From: Nitrospira sp. | Lineage (GTDB): Bacteria > Nitrospirota > Nitrospiria > Nitrospirales > UBA8639 | Reading direction: 5' to 3' | Assembly: GCA_028819435.1 (NCBI GenBank) | Contig: JAPPLK010000089.1 | Location: 1 to 64,000 of the forward strand | Length of the DNA: 64,000 bases | In this document: one piece after another, positions 33,875-43,434 of the stretch | Layout: every line of letters starts with the position of its first letter | Position numbering within the stretch: position 1 is the stretch's first letter | Notes under the pieces: generated by a model | Told to the model about the DNA's origin: nothing | The model's input: the letters and a program-made list of their open reading frames with translations, nothing else | Databases searched by the model: none | Made by a program: the position numbers and the translations under genes

Positions 33875-35314
33875 ATGAAGAGTCTACGAATCGCCGTTGT
33901 CGTCTGGCTTATAGGATGCCACGTGGTCCCTGCGTGGGCGGAAGAACCGGCCAGACAATCTTCGAAAGAAACGCCGGGGTCTATCCTGAAGTTGAAAGAA
34001 GTCTTGGAGCGGGTAGAAGAGGGGCATCCACTTCTTCAGGGAAGTCAGACACAAAAGATCGTGGCCAGCGGGAAATTACTGAAAGCACTGGGGACCTTTG
34101 AACCAAAACTCGTCAACGACTGGGAATTGGAACGACTGGCCGGCAGCGCCGACACTACCACAAGCGTGGGATTCAACGACACGTTCCTGGAGTTCCGTCA
34201 CCCGTGGGGCGTCCAAGGATTTGCCGGATTCCGGGCAGGTATCGGAGACGTCAAAGTTGCTGACCTGGATATCAATTCTTCCAACCAACCGTTATTGGGA
34301 ATCGTGTTTCCTCTCCTACGCGGATTGGGGACGAATCCTGCCCATGCAGAATTAAAAAAATCCGAATTAGCCACCAAACAGGCCCAACTCGAAATTCAAC
34401 AAACACGGCAGGATCTGTATCGTGGAGCGGCGACGCAATATTGGAATTGGGTGGCGGCGCACAAGTTCATGGAGTTACAGGAAAAAGCCGTCACCGTGGC
34501 CGCGACTCGGTCACGGCAATTGACGAGGCAAGCCAAAGCCGGAGCGAGAGCAGAGTTCGACGTCATTGAAGCCAACCAGGAAGTGCAACGACGCCGGGCG
34601 ATTTTGATCAAGGCGAGACGCACTCTCGAGAGGGAACAATTGAAACTCGCCTTGTTCATGTGGGAAGGAGACAATCCGGTCGTCGTTCGACACTTTAAGC
34701 CCCCGGAGCGCTCATTGATTCAACAACGGAAAGTCTCTCAACGTGAACGGGATAAGAAGCAGGCCATTTCCGTCCGTCCGGAAATCCAACTCGTCCACCT
34801 GGAAGCCAAACTGAACCACATCGACCTGGAAGTGGCCGACAACAATTTTCTTCCCAATCTGACCGCGGAGGCCCAGCCAACGAGAAAGCCGGGAGAATTC
34901 GTCCTGGGCCTGGGTTATCGATTCGGCGTGCAGATGAGCCTTCCGTTCCTCCAGCGCCATGCACGAGGCGACCGCCTTCAGATCGAGGGCAAGGCCCAAC
35001 GCCTGAGATTGATGCAGCAATATCGCATTCAACAAGTGTCCCTGGACGTGGACAATGCCCGGTCAGCCGTCACCCGCGCGCAGGAACGCATCCAGGTTTC
35101 CCGACAGGCACTTGACCTGGCCCAAGCCCTGGAAAAGGGAGAACGCACGCGATTTCGGCATGGTGCCACGAGTTTGGTATTCGTCAATCTTCGGGAACGA
35201 AACGTCATTCAGGCGGCTGAGGAGTGGATTACCGCGCTGGCCGACTACCAGAAAGCCCAGGCGTTGTATCAATGGGCCATTGGACAATGGGTAAACGGAC
35301 CGTCCACCGCCTGA
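33875..35314 (+). CDS. TolC-family outer-membrane efflux protein
   Basis: 479 residues from ATG 33875, chosen because a GAGGGGGA ribosome binding site precedes it and a signal peptide follows (MKSLRIAVVVWLIGCHVVPAWA). Two long helical repeats with heptad character, typical of the TolC alpha-barrel, span about 190-280 and 385-470. It starts 53 bases after the HlyD frame and precedes the ABC membrane domain, so it is part of a type I export operon. Confidence 0.87.
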   Translation: MKSLRIAVVVWLIGCHVVPAWAEEPARQSSKETPGSILKLKEVLERVEEGHPLLQGSQTQKIVASGKLLKALGTFEPKLVNDWELERLAGSADTTTSVGFNDTFLEFRHPWGVQGFAGFRAGIGDVKVADLDINSSNQPLLGIVFPLLRGLGTNPAHAELKKSELATKQAQLEIQQTRQDLYRGAATQYWNWVAAHKFMELQEKAVTVAATRSRQLTRQAKAGARAEFDVIEANQEVQRRRAILIKARRTLEREQLKLALFMWEGDNPVVVRHFKPPERSLIQQRKVSQRERDKKQAISVRPEIQLVHLEAKLNHIDLEVADNNFLPNLTAEAQPTRKPGEFVLGLGYRFGVQMSLPFLQRHARGDRLQIEGKAQRLRLMQQYRIQQVSLDVDNARSAVTRAQERIQVSRQALDLAQALEKGERTRFRHGATSLVFVNLRERNVIQAAEEWITALADYQKAQALYQWAIGQWVNGPSTA

Positions 35315-35350
35315 ATATCTGACGCGACCAACGATAGGCCTTGATACAGC

Positions 35351-36364
35351 ATGGGGACCAACCTTCCGAGCCTCAAAGATCATCTCGACCGTCTGGGACT
35401 GTTCATCGGGCATGAACGCATGCTTCTTCTGGCGATTCTGACCTATGCCGTCGTGGTAGGAATCTTTTCCCTGATCATTCCCCTCACGGTGCAGGAACTA
35501 GTCAATACCTTCGCCTACACGGTCTCGCCGGTGATGCTGGTGACCATTATCGGGATTATGGTGATCATCCTGCTTTTCGTCGGCGCCTTTCGTATCCTGC
35601 AATTTTATGCAACCGATATGCTCGAACGACGAATTTTTGTTCGCGTGACGCTGTCACTCGCGCAAATCGCCTCGCGCCCCAGGAACGAGACGACTCAATC
35701 CGACACGATCAATCGTTTCTTTGAAACCGTCTTTTTGCAGCGAGCCCTGTCCAGCTTGCTCGTCGATTTCACCAATGTGCTCGTCGGCGGATTGATCGGA
35801 ATGACGCTGCTGATCTTCTATCATCCGTACTTCATCGTCTTCGATCTCGCGCTGCTGGGCTCAGTGGTTCTGATCGGGGTTTTGGGCAAGGGAGGGGTGC
35901 GCACCACGCTGCACATGTCTGAAGCCAAATACGACGTCTTCCGCTGGCTTCAGGAAGCGACCGGCAATCAGCCTGGTTCCCAAGCCACAAGAGATCTGAT
36001 GAAACAAGCGGATACACTGGCGACCGAGTACGTCGACGCACGCGAATCCCGATTTCGCGTCCTGCTGCGTCAATACATCGGTTGGCTGTCGCTTCAGGTG
36101 TTTCTGCATACCGGCCTGTTGGGAACCGCGGGGTGGCTGCTCAGCCAGGGGGAATTGACCTTGGGGCAACTCGTCGCCGCCGAAGTCATCGTTGCCAGTC
36201 TCTTGCTTAATCTGGAATCCGTCACGAAACGCACCTATGTCGTGTTTTACTTTTTGAGCGCCTTAACCGAACTGGATGCGTTGTTCTCGCTGCCTGAAGA
36301 TACAACTGCAGGCATTGCCGATACCGCAATTCTGATTTCGAGAGAAACCAACGGCGAAGCGTGA
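35351..36364 (+). CDS. ABC exporter transmembrane domain without ATPase domain
   Basis: 337 residues. Five to six hydrophobic helices are arranged as in ABC type 1 exporters (LAILTYAVVVGIFSLIIPLTVQELVN near the start, then MTLLIFYHPYFIVFDLALLGSVV). The coupling-region segment FETVFLQRALSSLLVDFT is recognisable. The sequence ends after the sixth helix at about 320, where the nucleotide-binding domain (Walker A, LSGGQ) would begin. None is present here or in neighbouring genes. The gene has a clean stop and no remnants downstream, so this looks like a genuine half protein, perhaps using an ATPase encoded elsewhere or serving as an accessory subunit. Confidence 0.8.
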   Translation: MGTNLPSLKDHLDRLGLFIGHERMLLLAILTYAVVVGIFSLIIPLTVQELVNTFAYTVSPVMLVTIIGIMVIILLFVGAFRILQFYATDMLERRIFVRVTLSLAQIASRPRNETTQSDTINRFFETVFLQRALSSLLVDFTNVLVGGLIGMTLLIFYHPYFIVFDLALLGSVVLIGVLGKGGVRTTLHMSEAKYDVFRWLQEATGNQPGSQATRDLMKQADTLATEYVDARESRFRVLLRQYIGWLSLQVFLHTGLLGTAGWLLSQGELTLGQLVAAEVIVASLLLNLESVTKRTYVVFYFLSALTELDALFSLPEDTTAGIADTAILISRETNGEA

Positions 36365-36519
36365 ACGGTTAAAAAAAATTAATGTCACTCGCCTTTTGGA
36401 CTTGATATGATAACATGACGGCCTATTGAGTATGTGAAGATGTCTGACCGAACTTCGCCGTTTTTGTTGAGAGAGACCGTCCTGACCGGCAGTCTCATCC
36501 GTTTTCCAGGAAGCACTTG

Positions 36520-38217
36520 ATGACGACGACAGCGATCCTCATTCCCCTTCTTCCGTTTTTCGCCGGGGTATTGATCAGTGTTCTCGGGAAACGATTCGCC
36601 TCGTACGTCACCACCGTAGGCATCAGTGCCACGGTCGGTGCCGGCATCCTCTCTCTTGTGACGTTGTACTCCGTCAGTGTGGGCGAGCCTTTTCGGGTGA
36701 CCCTCTGGCCGCTCCAGGACGATGGTTCCTCGTTTTTCACGTTCGGCATGTTGGTTGATCGACTCACGGCCGTGATGATGGTCCTGATCACAAGTGTCAG
36801 CACCGTGATTCACGTATTTTCCGTTCGTTATCTCCGGGGCGACTCCGGCTATGCCCGATTCTTCGCGTTACTCAGCTTCATCACTTTTGTCATTCTCTCC
36901 GTCGTTTCCAGTCCGAACCTCCTGATGCTGTTTGTCTTCTGGCAGTTGTTGAGTTGGGTCCTGTACCTCATTCTTGCGTTCAATTTTTCACACGTGCCGG
37001 CCTATCAGAATGCGTTCAAAACGTTCATCGTGCACCGGGTCGGAGACGTCGCGTTTCTCTGCGGCCTTGTCCTGACGTATCACTATTTCGGCACGCTTGA
37101 ATTTACCGAGCTCTTCCGGCGAGCCTCCGAACAGTCCCACGTGATTTCACTGCTGCCCGGAAATCTGCTGGACGTCACGGCCACGTCCGTTATTACGTTG
37201 CTCATTTTCATCGGGGCCATGGCCAAATCGGCTCAGTTTCCTCTCCACGTCTGGTTGCCGGATACCATGGACTCTCCAACCCCGGTATCGGCACTCATGC
37301 ATGCAGGCATCGTCAACGCGGGAGGGTTCCTCCTGAATCGACTCGCACCGCTGTATGCCCTCTCGCCCGAGGTCCTTCATATCGTGTTCATCGTCGGTGC
37401 TGCCACCGTCCTTCTGGGAGCCTCCATGATGCTCGTTCAAAACGACATCAAGAAAACACTGGGCTTTTCCACGATGGGACAAATGGGATACATGATCATG
37501 GAATGCGGGCTCGGAGCCTTTGCCCTGGCCATTTTTCACCTGATTGCACACGGGCTGTTCAAGGCGTCACTTTTTTTAAGCGCCGGGACCGTGATTCACA
37601 GTGCCAGGCACGAACCGAAATTCCCTTCTTCGTCAACCCACAAACCTGCCCGGCTCCCCACCCAGGCAAGCTGGGTGACGGGATTGGTCATCACTTTAAT
37701 CATGCCGCTGTTTATTTTGATGGTCGCCCACGGCCTGTTGGAGGTTCCCCTGCAGGACGCACATGGAGCGGTCATATTCCTCTTTTTCAGTTGGGTCACC
37801 GCCTCTCAAGCCATTTTCAGTTTGTCTCGCCTGCATGACGTGGCTTCCTGGAAAGTGTCCGGCGCCATGATCGGCACGTTGTTTCTTATCGGGTTCACCT
37901 ATCTCTGGGCAGGCGAACAATTCACGCACTTCCTGTATCCTGAACCGGGTGCGGCAGACGCATTTTTCGTGGCCGCGGCCTTGAACCCCGTGGTGTTCGA
38001 TACGATGATCCTGCTGGCCACCGTCTTTATTCTTGTCGGATGGGTCTACGTCTATACCGACGCCAAAGGACAAACGATTGTGAACCCTGACTGGATTCTT
38101 GCATTGCAACAACGGCTCTACATTCTTCTGATCAACAGGTTGTACGTGGACCTGATCTATGTGAGGTGGGGCAACAAACTCTTCCAATTGGCACAAAAAT
38201 TCGGACACCGATATTAA
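36520..38217 (+). CDS. dabB: DabB-like NuoL-family proton-translocating subunit
   Basis: 565 residues from ATG 36520. The NuoL/Mrp antiporter family is shown by FWQLLSWVLYLILAFNF, AKSAQFPLHVWLPDTMDSPTPVSALMHAGIVNAGG and HGLFKASLFLSAGTVIH. Upstream of DUF2309 (DabA), such proteins are DabB. In the DAB model they couple the proton gradient to CO2 hydration by DabA in the membrane. The C-terminal region lacks the long lateral helix of complex I NuoL. It is the first gene of a four-gene operon. A complex I role is unlikely because the nuo operon is complete in L, M and N. Confidence 0.85.
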   Translation: MTTTAILIPLLPFFAGVLISVLGKRFASYVTTVGISATVGAGILSLVTLYSVSVGEPFRVTLWPLQDDGSSFFTFGMLVDRLTAVMMVLITSVSTVIHVFSVRYLRGDSGYARFFALLSFITFVILSVVSSPNLLMLFVFWQLLSWVLYLILAFNFSHVPAYQNAFKTFIVHRVGDVAFLCGLVLTYHYFGTLEFTELFRRASEQSHVISLLPGNLLDVTATSVITLLIFIGAMAKSAQFPLHVWLPDTMDSPTPVSALMHAGIVNAGGFLLNRLAPLYALSPEVLHIVFIVGAATVLLGASMMLVQNDIKKTLGFSTMGQMGYMIMECGLGAFALAIFHLIAHGLFKASLFLSAGTVIHSARHEPKFPSSSTHKPARLPTQASWVTGLVITLIMPLFILMVAHGLLEVPLQDAHGAVIFLFFSWVTASQAIFSLSRLHDVASWKVSGAMIGTLFLIGFTYLWAGEQFTHFLYPEPGAADAFFVAAALNPVVFDTMILLATVFILVGWVYVYTDAKGQTIVNPDWILALQQRLYILLINRLYVDLIYVRWGNKLFQLAQKFGHRY

Positions 38218-38234
38218 CGGAAGATCAATCTGTG

Positions 38235-39479
38235 ATGGCTTCAGAATTTTCGATAACGTTGCTGGCTGTTCTCGTCCCCCTTGCTCTCTGGTTGCTCAAC
38301 CGGACAAGTCGCGTTCCGTATTCGATCTTTCAGGTTTTAGCCGTACTGTGCATCGGGTGGGAAGCCGGAACGATCCTTTACATGCACGCTGCATTTGAAA
38401 CGACTCCAATCGCGATTTACCTGTCAGCGACTGTCATCTTTTCGACGTTTTGTGTCATCGTCGGACAATGGGATTCAAAACGTTCTTCAACCGTCCTGGA
38501 CGCACCCCTCGTGGTGTTGGGACTGAGTCTTGCCGCATTGCTCGGCCCCGCGCCCGTGAACAGGTATGGTCTCATCGGCTTGCTCGGTTATGCAGCCTTT
38601 TCTCTCTCCCGGTCGAACCTTTCCGCCACGCGCAGAACCATCGGGCTTGCGCAGTCGGCCCTTGCCGTTGTTCTCGTCTGCGTGACGATTTGGGCGGGCG
38701 ATTCTTTGTACGGACCAGCCGGTCTTTTTCTTGCGGTCACGCTCGTGCCGCTGCCTCCATTTCACGTTCTCTTCGCCTCCCTGGTCGGCTCCGCCCGGGG
38801 AATCCTTTCCGGGGTATGGACCGTGGCGTTCTTATCCCTCGGATTGGCCGAAATCCACAACCTGCAAACGGTGATTCCCATGGAAACGGACATACACGTA
38901 GCCATCGGATTCCTGGCCTTACTGGGCGGGCTGTACGCGGCTCTTAAGTGTTTGGGGCAGAACCAGATCCAGGGTTTGCTTACTTATGCCACCATTGTCC
39001 AAGTCGCGCTTTTGTGGGGACTGACGACCATCTTCTCTTCTTTTTCCGAATGGGGAATCCCGTTCGGGATCACGATCGGGTTGGTCATGAACGGACTGTT
39101 TGTCGCCTATGCTTTTGTCCGGCAACGGTATGGATCACACGCCATTGGCAATCTTCCCGGGTTAGCCTCTCCCATGCCGCGTCTTGGGACGTTAGTGAGC
39201 CTTTTGATCAGCATCGCCGTCCTGCTTCCGATCATTCCACTCTTTGGGGGCATCACGACCATGCCGGCAACGGAAAATCAGGGAGGCTCCTTCGTCATCA
39301 TTTCGTTGCTGTTTCTCGGTGCCTGGATGTTTGGAAGTTGGCATTTCTCACATTTGCTGCACCACACGCTTTTTGGAAAAGCACGACCGGACGTCCCCTA
39401 TACCGACCTGAAGGTTGCCGAAATCTGCTCCCTGGTCCTGATCATTTTCGGGGCAAGTGTTAGTATATTGGTCAATTAG
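38235..39479 (+). CDS. divergent antiporter-like membrane subunit of the DAB operon
   Basis: 414 residues from ATG 38235. About 12 membrane helices. It resembles NuoM/NuoN-type subunits only loosely. The usual PFH-W-LP-AH segment is reduced to VPLPPFHVLFASLVG, and the lysine/glutamate residues for proton transfer are not evident at the normal places. It lies 17 bases after dabB and just before dabA, so it probably belongs to the same complex as a structural, possibly non-pumping subunit. Confidence 0.65.
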   Translation: MASEFSITLLAVLVPLALWLLNRTSRVPYSIFQVLAVLCIGWEAGTILYMHAAFETTPIAIYLSATVIFSTFCVIVGQWDSKRSSTVLDAPLVVLGLSLAALLGPAPVNRYGLIGLLGYAAFSLSRSNLSATRRTIGLAQSALAVVLVCVTIWAGDSLYGPAGLFLAVTLVPLPPFHVLFASLVGSARGILSGVWTVAFLSLGLAEIHNLQTVIPMETDIHVAIGFLALLGGLYAALKCLGQNQIQGLLTYATIVQVALLWGLTTIFSSFSEWGIPFGITIGLVMNGLFVAYAFVRQRYGSHAIGNLPGLASPMPRLGTLVSLLISIAVLLPIIPLFGGITTMPATENQGGSFVIISLLFLGAWMFGSWHFSHLLHHTLFGKARPDVPYTDLKVAEICSLVLIIFGASVSILVN

Positions 39480-39489
39480 AAAGGCACCC

Positions 39490-42400
39490 ATGGCAGACGA
39501 CAAACCATCGGTTGTATCGCAAGATACCCAGCGCATGGAGTTGCGTTCGCTTGTCAAACTGGCGAGCGAGACCATTTCCCATTACTGGCCCATGCAAACC
39601 TTTATCCACCATAATCCCCTCCATGGCCTGGAACATTTGCCCTTCGAAAAAGCCATCGAGGAGGCCGGAAAATTTATTGGCGGGAACGGCTATCTGCCCA
39701 ATAGACAATACCGGAAGTACTTTCAACAAGGCCGGATCTCTTCAAGTGCCATTCATGAAACCTTAAAGACCAAAGCGCAAGAGCAGCACGTGGTGATTGG
39801 AAATCGAACGGTGACTCACCTGGAAGTCCTGAAGACCGTTTTCATCAATGGGACCGGAACCTTCGAGCCTGACGTGGCCTCGGCCGTTTTAGAACGTTCG
39901 TTGGGCGAGGCCGACGTGAGCGGGCTGCGTGAAAAGCTCCAAGTTCTCCCGAGGTCACAGGAACGGCAATTTTCCCTCAACCTTCACGCTGACAAGGAAC
40001 AACGTGAACTCGGGGCGGAGTACACTCTTGCCCATTGGTGCGATGCCACGCTTGGGACGGGCATCCAAGACCAGATCAACCAGGAACTCATCAAATGGTG
40101 TGGGGGCTTTCTCGACGAAGGGCACGCGCCATGGCCGATGCCTCGCCGCAACAAAACGTTTTACGGCGGGTGGAAAATGTTGGCCCAAGAGGACTGGTCA
40201 GGCCCATTGTTCGGCATTCAGGATTGGAAATCAAAAATCCAAAACCTTCCGGACCTCCCGTCAGACGCCATTGGGGAGAGCTTGGAGACATTGGGCATTC
40301 CCCAGGATCTGTGGATAGACTATTTCACCTTGCACCTGGCTCAATTGCCGGGATGGACGGGATTCATCAAATGGCGATCCGAACAATCGAACCACCAATG
40401 GCAACAGGCTTTCCCTATCGATTTGGTGAGGTACATAGCCATTCGTCTCTTCTATGAACGAGAACTCGTCGCTCGCACGTGCGAAGCGAAGCTCGGCATC
40501 CCGGGCACGTTTCCTTCGATTCAATCTTTCTTGCGCGACCATCCGAACGGCTACGGGCTTTACAAGGAATGGCGCACGAGAGGACTGGCCGAGGAAGTGG
40601 TCGCGGAACTTGATCTTTCTCTCTTCATACAGGAACCGCTCCCTATCGATGAATTGGACCGTCAGGGTGAGGCAACCAGCCACACGTGGCAAATCGTTCG
40701 TCAACGGCAAGCAAGCGCGCGCGAAGCCTGCATCCTTATCCATCTTGCCCGTTGCCTTGATTGCTCCACGCAGGATCTCATCGACAGTCCATCGGAAAAT
40801 TTGGAAATCCTGCTCGATTGGGTTGACCGTTTTCCGGAATCCCATCACGGTCCGTTATGGCTGCACGCGCTTGAACGCAGTTTCGTCACGGACTTTGTTC
40901 AGGATTTTTCGCCGAACATTCAACGACTTCGTCAGAGTGATGAGTCGGGGGAACATCCTTCCGAATCACGTCCGTTGACTCAAGCCATCTTCTGTATTGA
41001 TGTTCGTTCCGAAGGATTTCGAAGGCACTTTGAAGAGGTAGGAGGGAATGAAACTTTCGGATTTGCAGGATTTTTCGGGGTTCCCTTGTGCTTCGAGAAA
41101 TTCGGAAGCGAACACGAAACCGACCAATGCCCGGTCCTGCTCAAACCGAAACACATCATCAAAGAAGTGCCTCGCGCGTACCAAGCCAACGCTGCGGACA
41201 AATTTCTGGAACGACAACACCTTGCCAAAACCGGACACACCCTCCTGCATGATTTGAAGGAAAACGTCATCACGCCATACGTGATGGTTGAAGCCATAGG
41301 ATGGTTTTTTGGATTCAGGTTATTCGGTCAAACGTTGGCACCGTTGTGGTATCAACGGCTGACGTCCTGGGTGAAGAAACATTTTGACATTTCCATCGGC
41401 ACGGCGTTGACCGTCGAAAAGTTGCCCAAGCAGGAGGCCGAGGAAATGGTCGCCTCTGAACATCGGGCCATCATTTATCGTATATTGATCGAACAATACG
41501 GTCGCCTGGGCAACGCGGTTGCCCACGACCAGGTCGAACGTCTTCGCAAGCAAGCGTTGAATGAGGGTTCGATAGACGGCCCTGAAGATCAGGAACTGCA
41601 ACAACTGTTGCATTGGACCGAGGCAGACCATACAAAATTTCTCCAACGGCTCATGCGGGGCTATGGCGTCCATAAACGAGCCGTGACGAATCGGATGCAC
41701 CGAATCACCCAGACAGGATTTACGACAACCGAACAAGCACATTTTGTCGAAACGGCGCTTCGAATTTTAGGATACACCAAAACCTTTTCCAGGTTGGTGC
41801 TTGCTTGTGGTCATGCCAGTACCTCGGACAATAATCCCTACGAGTCGGCCTTGGACTGTGGGGCCTGCGGGGGAAACCACGGCGTCTCGAACGCCCGGGC
41901 CTTTGCCGCCATGGCCAACAAAAGCGAAGTCCGGCAATTGTTGACTCAAAAAGGGATTACCATTCCTGCCGATACACATTTTCTTCCGGGCCAACACGAT
42001 ACCACGACGGACGAGGTGGAACTGTTTGACCTGGAAGACGTTCCCACGACACACCGGAAAGACTTGAACAGACTGATCCATGACCTGGAAGAAGCCGGCA
42101 GGCGCAATAGCCTTGAACGGTTAAGTCGCTTCCCGGAGGGAAACAATGGGGAATCCCTGGATCATGCGGTCGCGCGTACAAAACTACGCAGTGCCGATTG
42201 GTCTCAAGTCCGGCCGGAATGGGGACTATCGCGGCATACGGCTTTTATCGTCGGTCGACGTGACTTGACACACGGCCTCAATCTCGAAGGCCGAACTTTT
42301 TTACACTCGTATGATCACCGGCAGGACCAGACGGGAAAATACCTGGAAATTATCATGACCGCTCCCATGATCGTCGCGAATTGGATTAATATGGAACATT

Positions 42401-42735
42401 ATTTTTCCACGGTGGATCCCGTTGTGTACGGGAGCGGGAGCAAAGTCTATCATAACGTGGTCGGACGCATCGGAGTCATGTATGGCTCCCAAAGTGATCT
42501 TTGTATCGGGCTACCCGTTCAAACGGTTTTGGACGTTGAAACTCCTTATCACGAACCCATGCGACTCTTTGTTTTCATTGAAGCCCCTATGGAACGTATC
42601 AGCGCGATTATTGCACGACATGATGTTTTAAAACGACTCGTCGGCAATCAATGGATCAATCTTGTGGCATTGGACCCCAAGACAATGGACTTTTTTCACC
42701 AACATTCTTTGGAACAATGGCAACGTATTCAGTAA
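39490..42735 (+). CDS. dabA: DabA (DUF2309), carbonic-anhydrase-like inorganic carbon subunit
   Basis: 1081 residues from ATG 39490. HHNPLHGLEHLPFE opens the DUF2309 family. The predicted zinc ligands of DabA are all visible: C502 and D504 in IFCIDVRSEGF, H775 in CGHAST, and C790 in DCGACGG, with the 15-residue H-to-C spacing of characterised DabA. The protein is a peripheral membrane partner of DabB. It is thought to convert CO2 to bicarbonate in one direction, driven by the proton motive force. Here it would supply inorganic carbon to an autotroph. Confidence 0.93.
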   Translation: MADDKPSVVSQDTQRMELRSLVKLASETISHYWPMQTFIHHNPLHGLEHLPFEKAIEEAGKFIGGNGYLPNRQYRKYFQQGRISSSAIHETLKTKAQEQHVVIGNRTVTHLEVLKTVFINGTGTFEPDVASAVLERSLGEADVSGLREKLQVLPRSQERQFSLNLHADKEQRELGAEYTLAHWCDATLGTGIQDQINQELIKWCGGFLDEGHAPWPMPRRNKTFYGGWKMLAQEDWSGPLFGIQDWKSKIQNLPDLPSDAIGESLETLGIPQDLWIDYFTLHLAQLPGWTGFIKWRSEQSNHQWQQAFPIDLVRYIAIRLFYERELVARTCEAKLGIPGTFPSIQSFLRDHPNGYGLYKEWRTRGLAEEVVAELDLSLFIQEPLPIDELDRQGEATSHTWQIVRQRQASAREACILIHLARCLDCSTQDLIDSPSENLEILLDWVDRFPESHHGPLWLHALERSFVTDFVQDFSPNIQRLRQSDESGEHPSESRPLTQAIFCIDVRSEGFRRHFEEVGGNETFGFAGFFGVPLCFEKFGSEHETDQCPVLLKPKHIIKEVPRAYQANAADKFLERQHLAKTGHTLLHDLKENVITPYVMVEAIGWFFGFRLFGQTLAPLWYQRLTSWVKKHFDISIGTALTVEKLPKQEAEEMVASEHRAIIYRILIEQYGRLGNAVAHDQVERLRKQALNEGSIDGPEDQELQQLLHWTEADHTKFLQRLMRGYGVHKRAVTNRMHRITQTGFTTTEQAHFVETALRILGYTKTFSRLVLACGHASTSDNNPYESALDCGACGGNHGVSNARAFAAMANKSEVRQLLTQKGITIPADTHFLPGQHDTTTDEVELFDLEDVPTTHRKDLNRLIHDLEEAGRRNSLERLSRFPEGNNGESLDHAVARTKLRSADWSQVRPEWGLSRHTAFIVGRRDLTHGLNLEGRTFLHSYDHRQDQTGKYLEIIMTAPMIVANWINMEHYFSTVDPVVYGSGSKVYHNVVGRIGVMYGSQSDLCIGLPVQTVLDVETPYHEPMRLFVFIEAPMERISAIIARHDVLKRLVGNQWINLVALDPKTMDFFHQHSLEQWQRIQ

Positions 42736-42755
42736 TCGAGGAGGAATAGAAGACC

Positions 42756-43091
42756 ATGAGTAGCCTTACGCTTCACCCGATGAAGGAAATCAAGATTATT
42801 ATTAACGGCGAGCACCTGAGCTTCGTGACGGAAGTGCTGGATCGGATCAAAGCCAGTGGCTACACGATCTTCAGCAGTCTGTCGGGCAAAGGGCACAGCG
42901 GCTTCCATGAAGGACACCTCATGTTTAACGACGAGAGCAGCCTGCAAATGGTGCTGACCGTCGTTCCCGAGGACAAAGTCGAACCCATCCTTTCGGGACT
43001 TAAGCCGTTCCTGGAACGTCATTCCGGAAGTCTCTTTGTGTCGGACGTCGGGGTTCTCAGAAAAGGCCATTTTGAATCAGCGGAATCCTGA
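42756..43091 (+). CDS. PII-like signalling protein of the DAB operon
   Basis: 111 residues with a strong AGGAGGAAT ribosome binding site. MKEIKIIINGEHLSFVTEVLDRIKASGYTIFSSLSGKGH follows the PII/GlnB beta-alpha-beta fold. The T-loop segment (GKGHSGFHEGHLMFNDESSL) is shorter than GlnB and has no uridylylated tyrosine. It resembles the carbon-associated PII-like proteins (SbtB or CPII type) that sense adenylates or bicarbonate. Its place after dabA suggests control of the DAB complex. Confidence 0.8.
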   Translation: MSSLTLHPMKEIKIIINGEHLSFVTEVLDRIKASGYTIFSSLSGKGHSGFHEGHLMFNDESSLQMVLTVVPEDKVEPILSGLKPFLERHSGSLFVSDVGVLRKGHFESAES

Positions 43092-43434
43092 ACCCAGGTG
43101 AGAAAATAGCCAACGACTCCCAATTTGTCATTCCGAGTTTATCCTGAGTTTATCCTGCCTGTCCTGATCCTTCGACTCCGGGCGTAGTCCGTCCTGAGCG
43201 TAGCGCCAGCAAAGTCGAAGGGCGCTCAGGATGCACGGATTATCCCCACCTGTTTATCCTGAGCGTAGCCCCATAGGGGCGAAGTCGAAGGGCATTACTG
43301 AACACGTACAAACAGGCCTCAATTAATCTAAAATATGGATTGATATGCCTTATATTATTTATTTGCTAAATGCAACTTCATGGTTATTTAATAAATTAAG
43401 AGTTGATGAACAAAGAAGAAGAAAGGAGGACGAC
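43092..43434. repeat. repeat-rich spacer with CCTGAGCGTAG/AGTCGAAGGGC elements
   Basis: 343 bases without a gene until the lipoprotein. Two direct copies of TCCTGAGCGTAG...AAGTCGAAGGGC lie at about 43191-43223 and 43257-43293. An inverted TCCTTCGACT arm at about 43168-43177 allows hairpins. GTTTATCCTG units are repeated near 43138-43160 and 43252-43260. These are dispersed intergenic elements. The segment just before the lipoprotein gene (43310-43420) is AT-rich and may hold its promoter. Confidence 0.6.

Noticed and set aside
36520-39479. Possible second complex I or Mrp antiporter fragment
   Set aside because: The NuoL-like and antiporter-like genes are followed directly by dabA, which assigns them to the DAB system.
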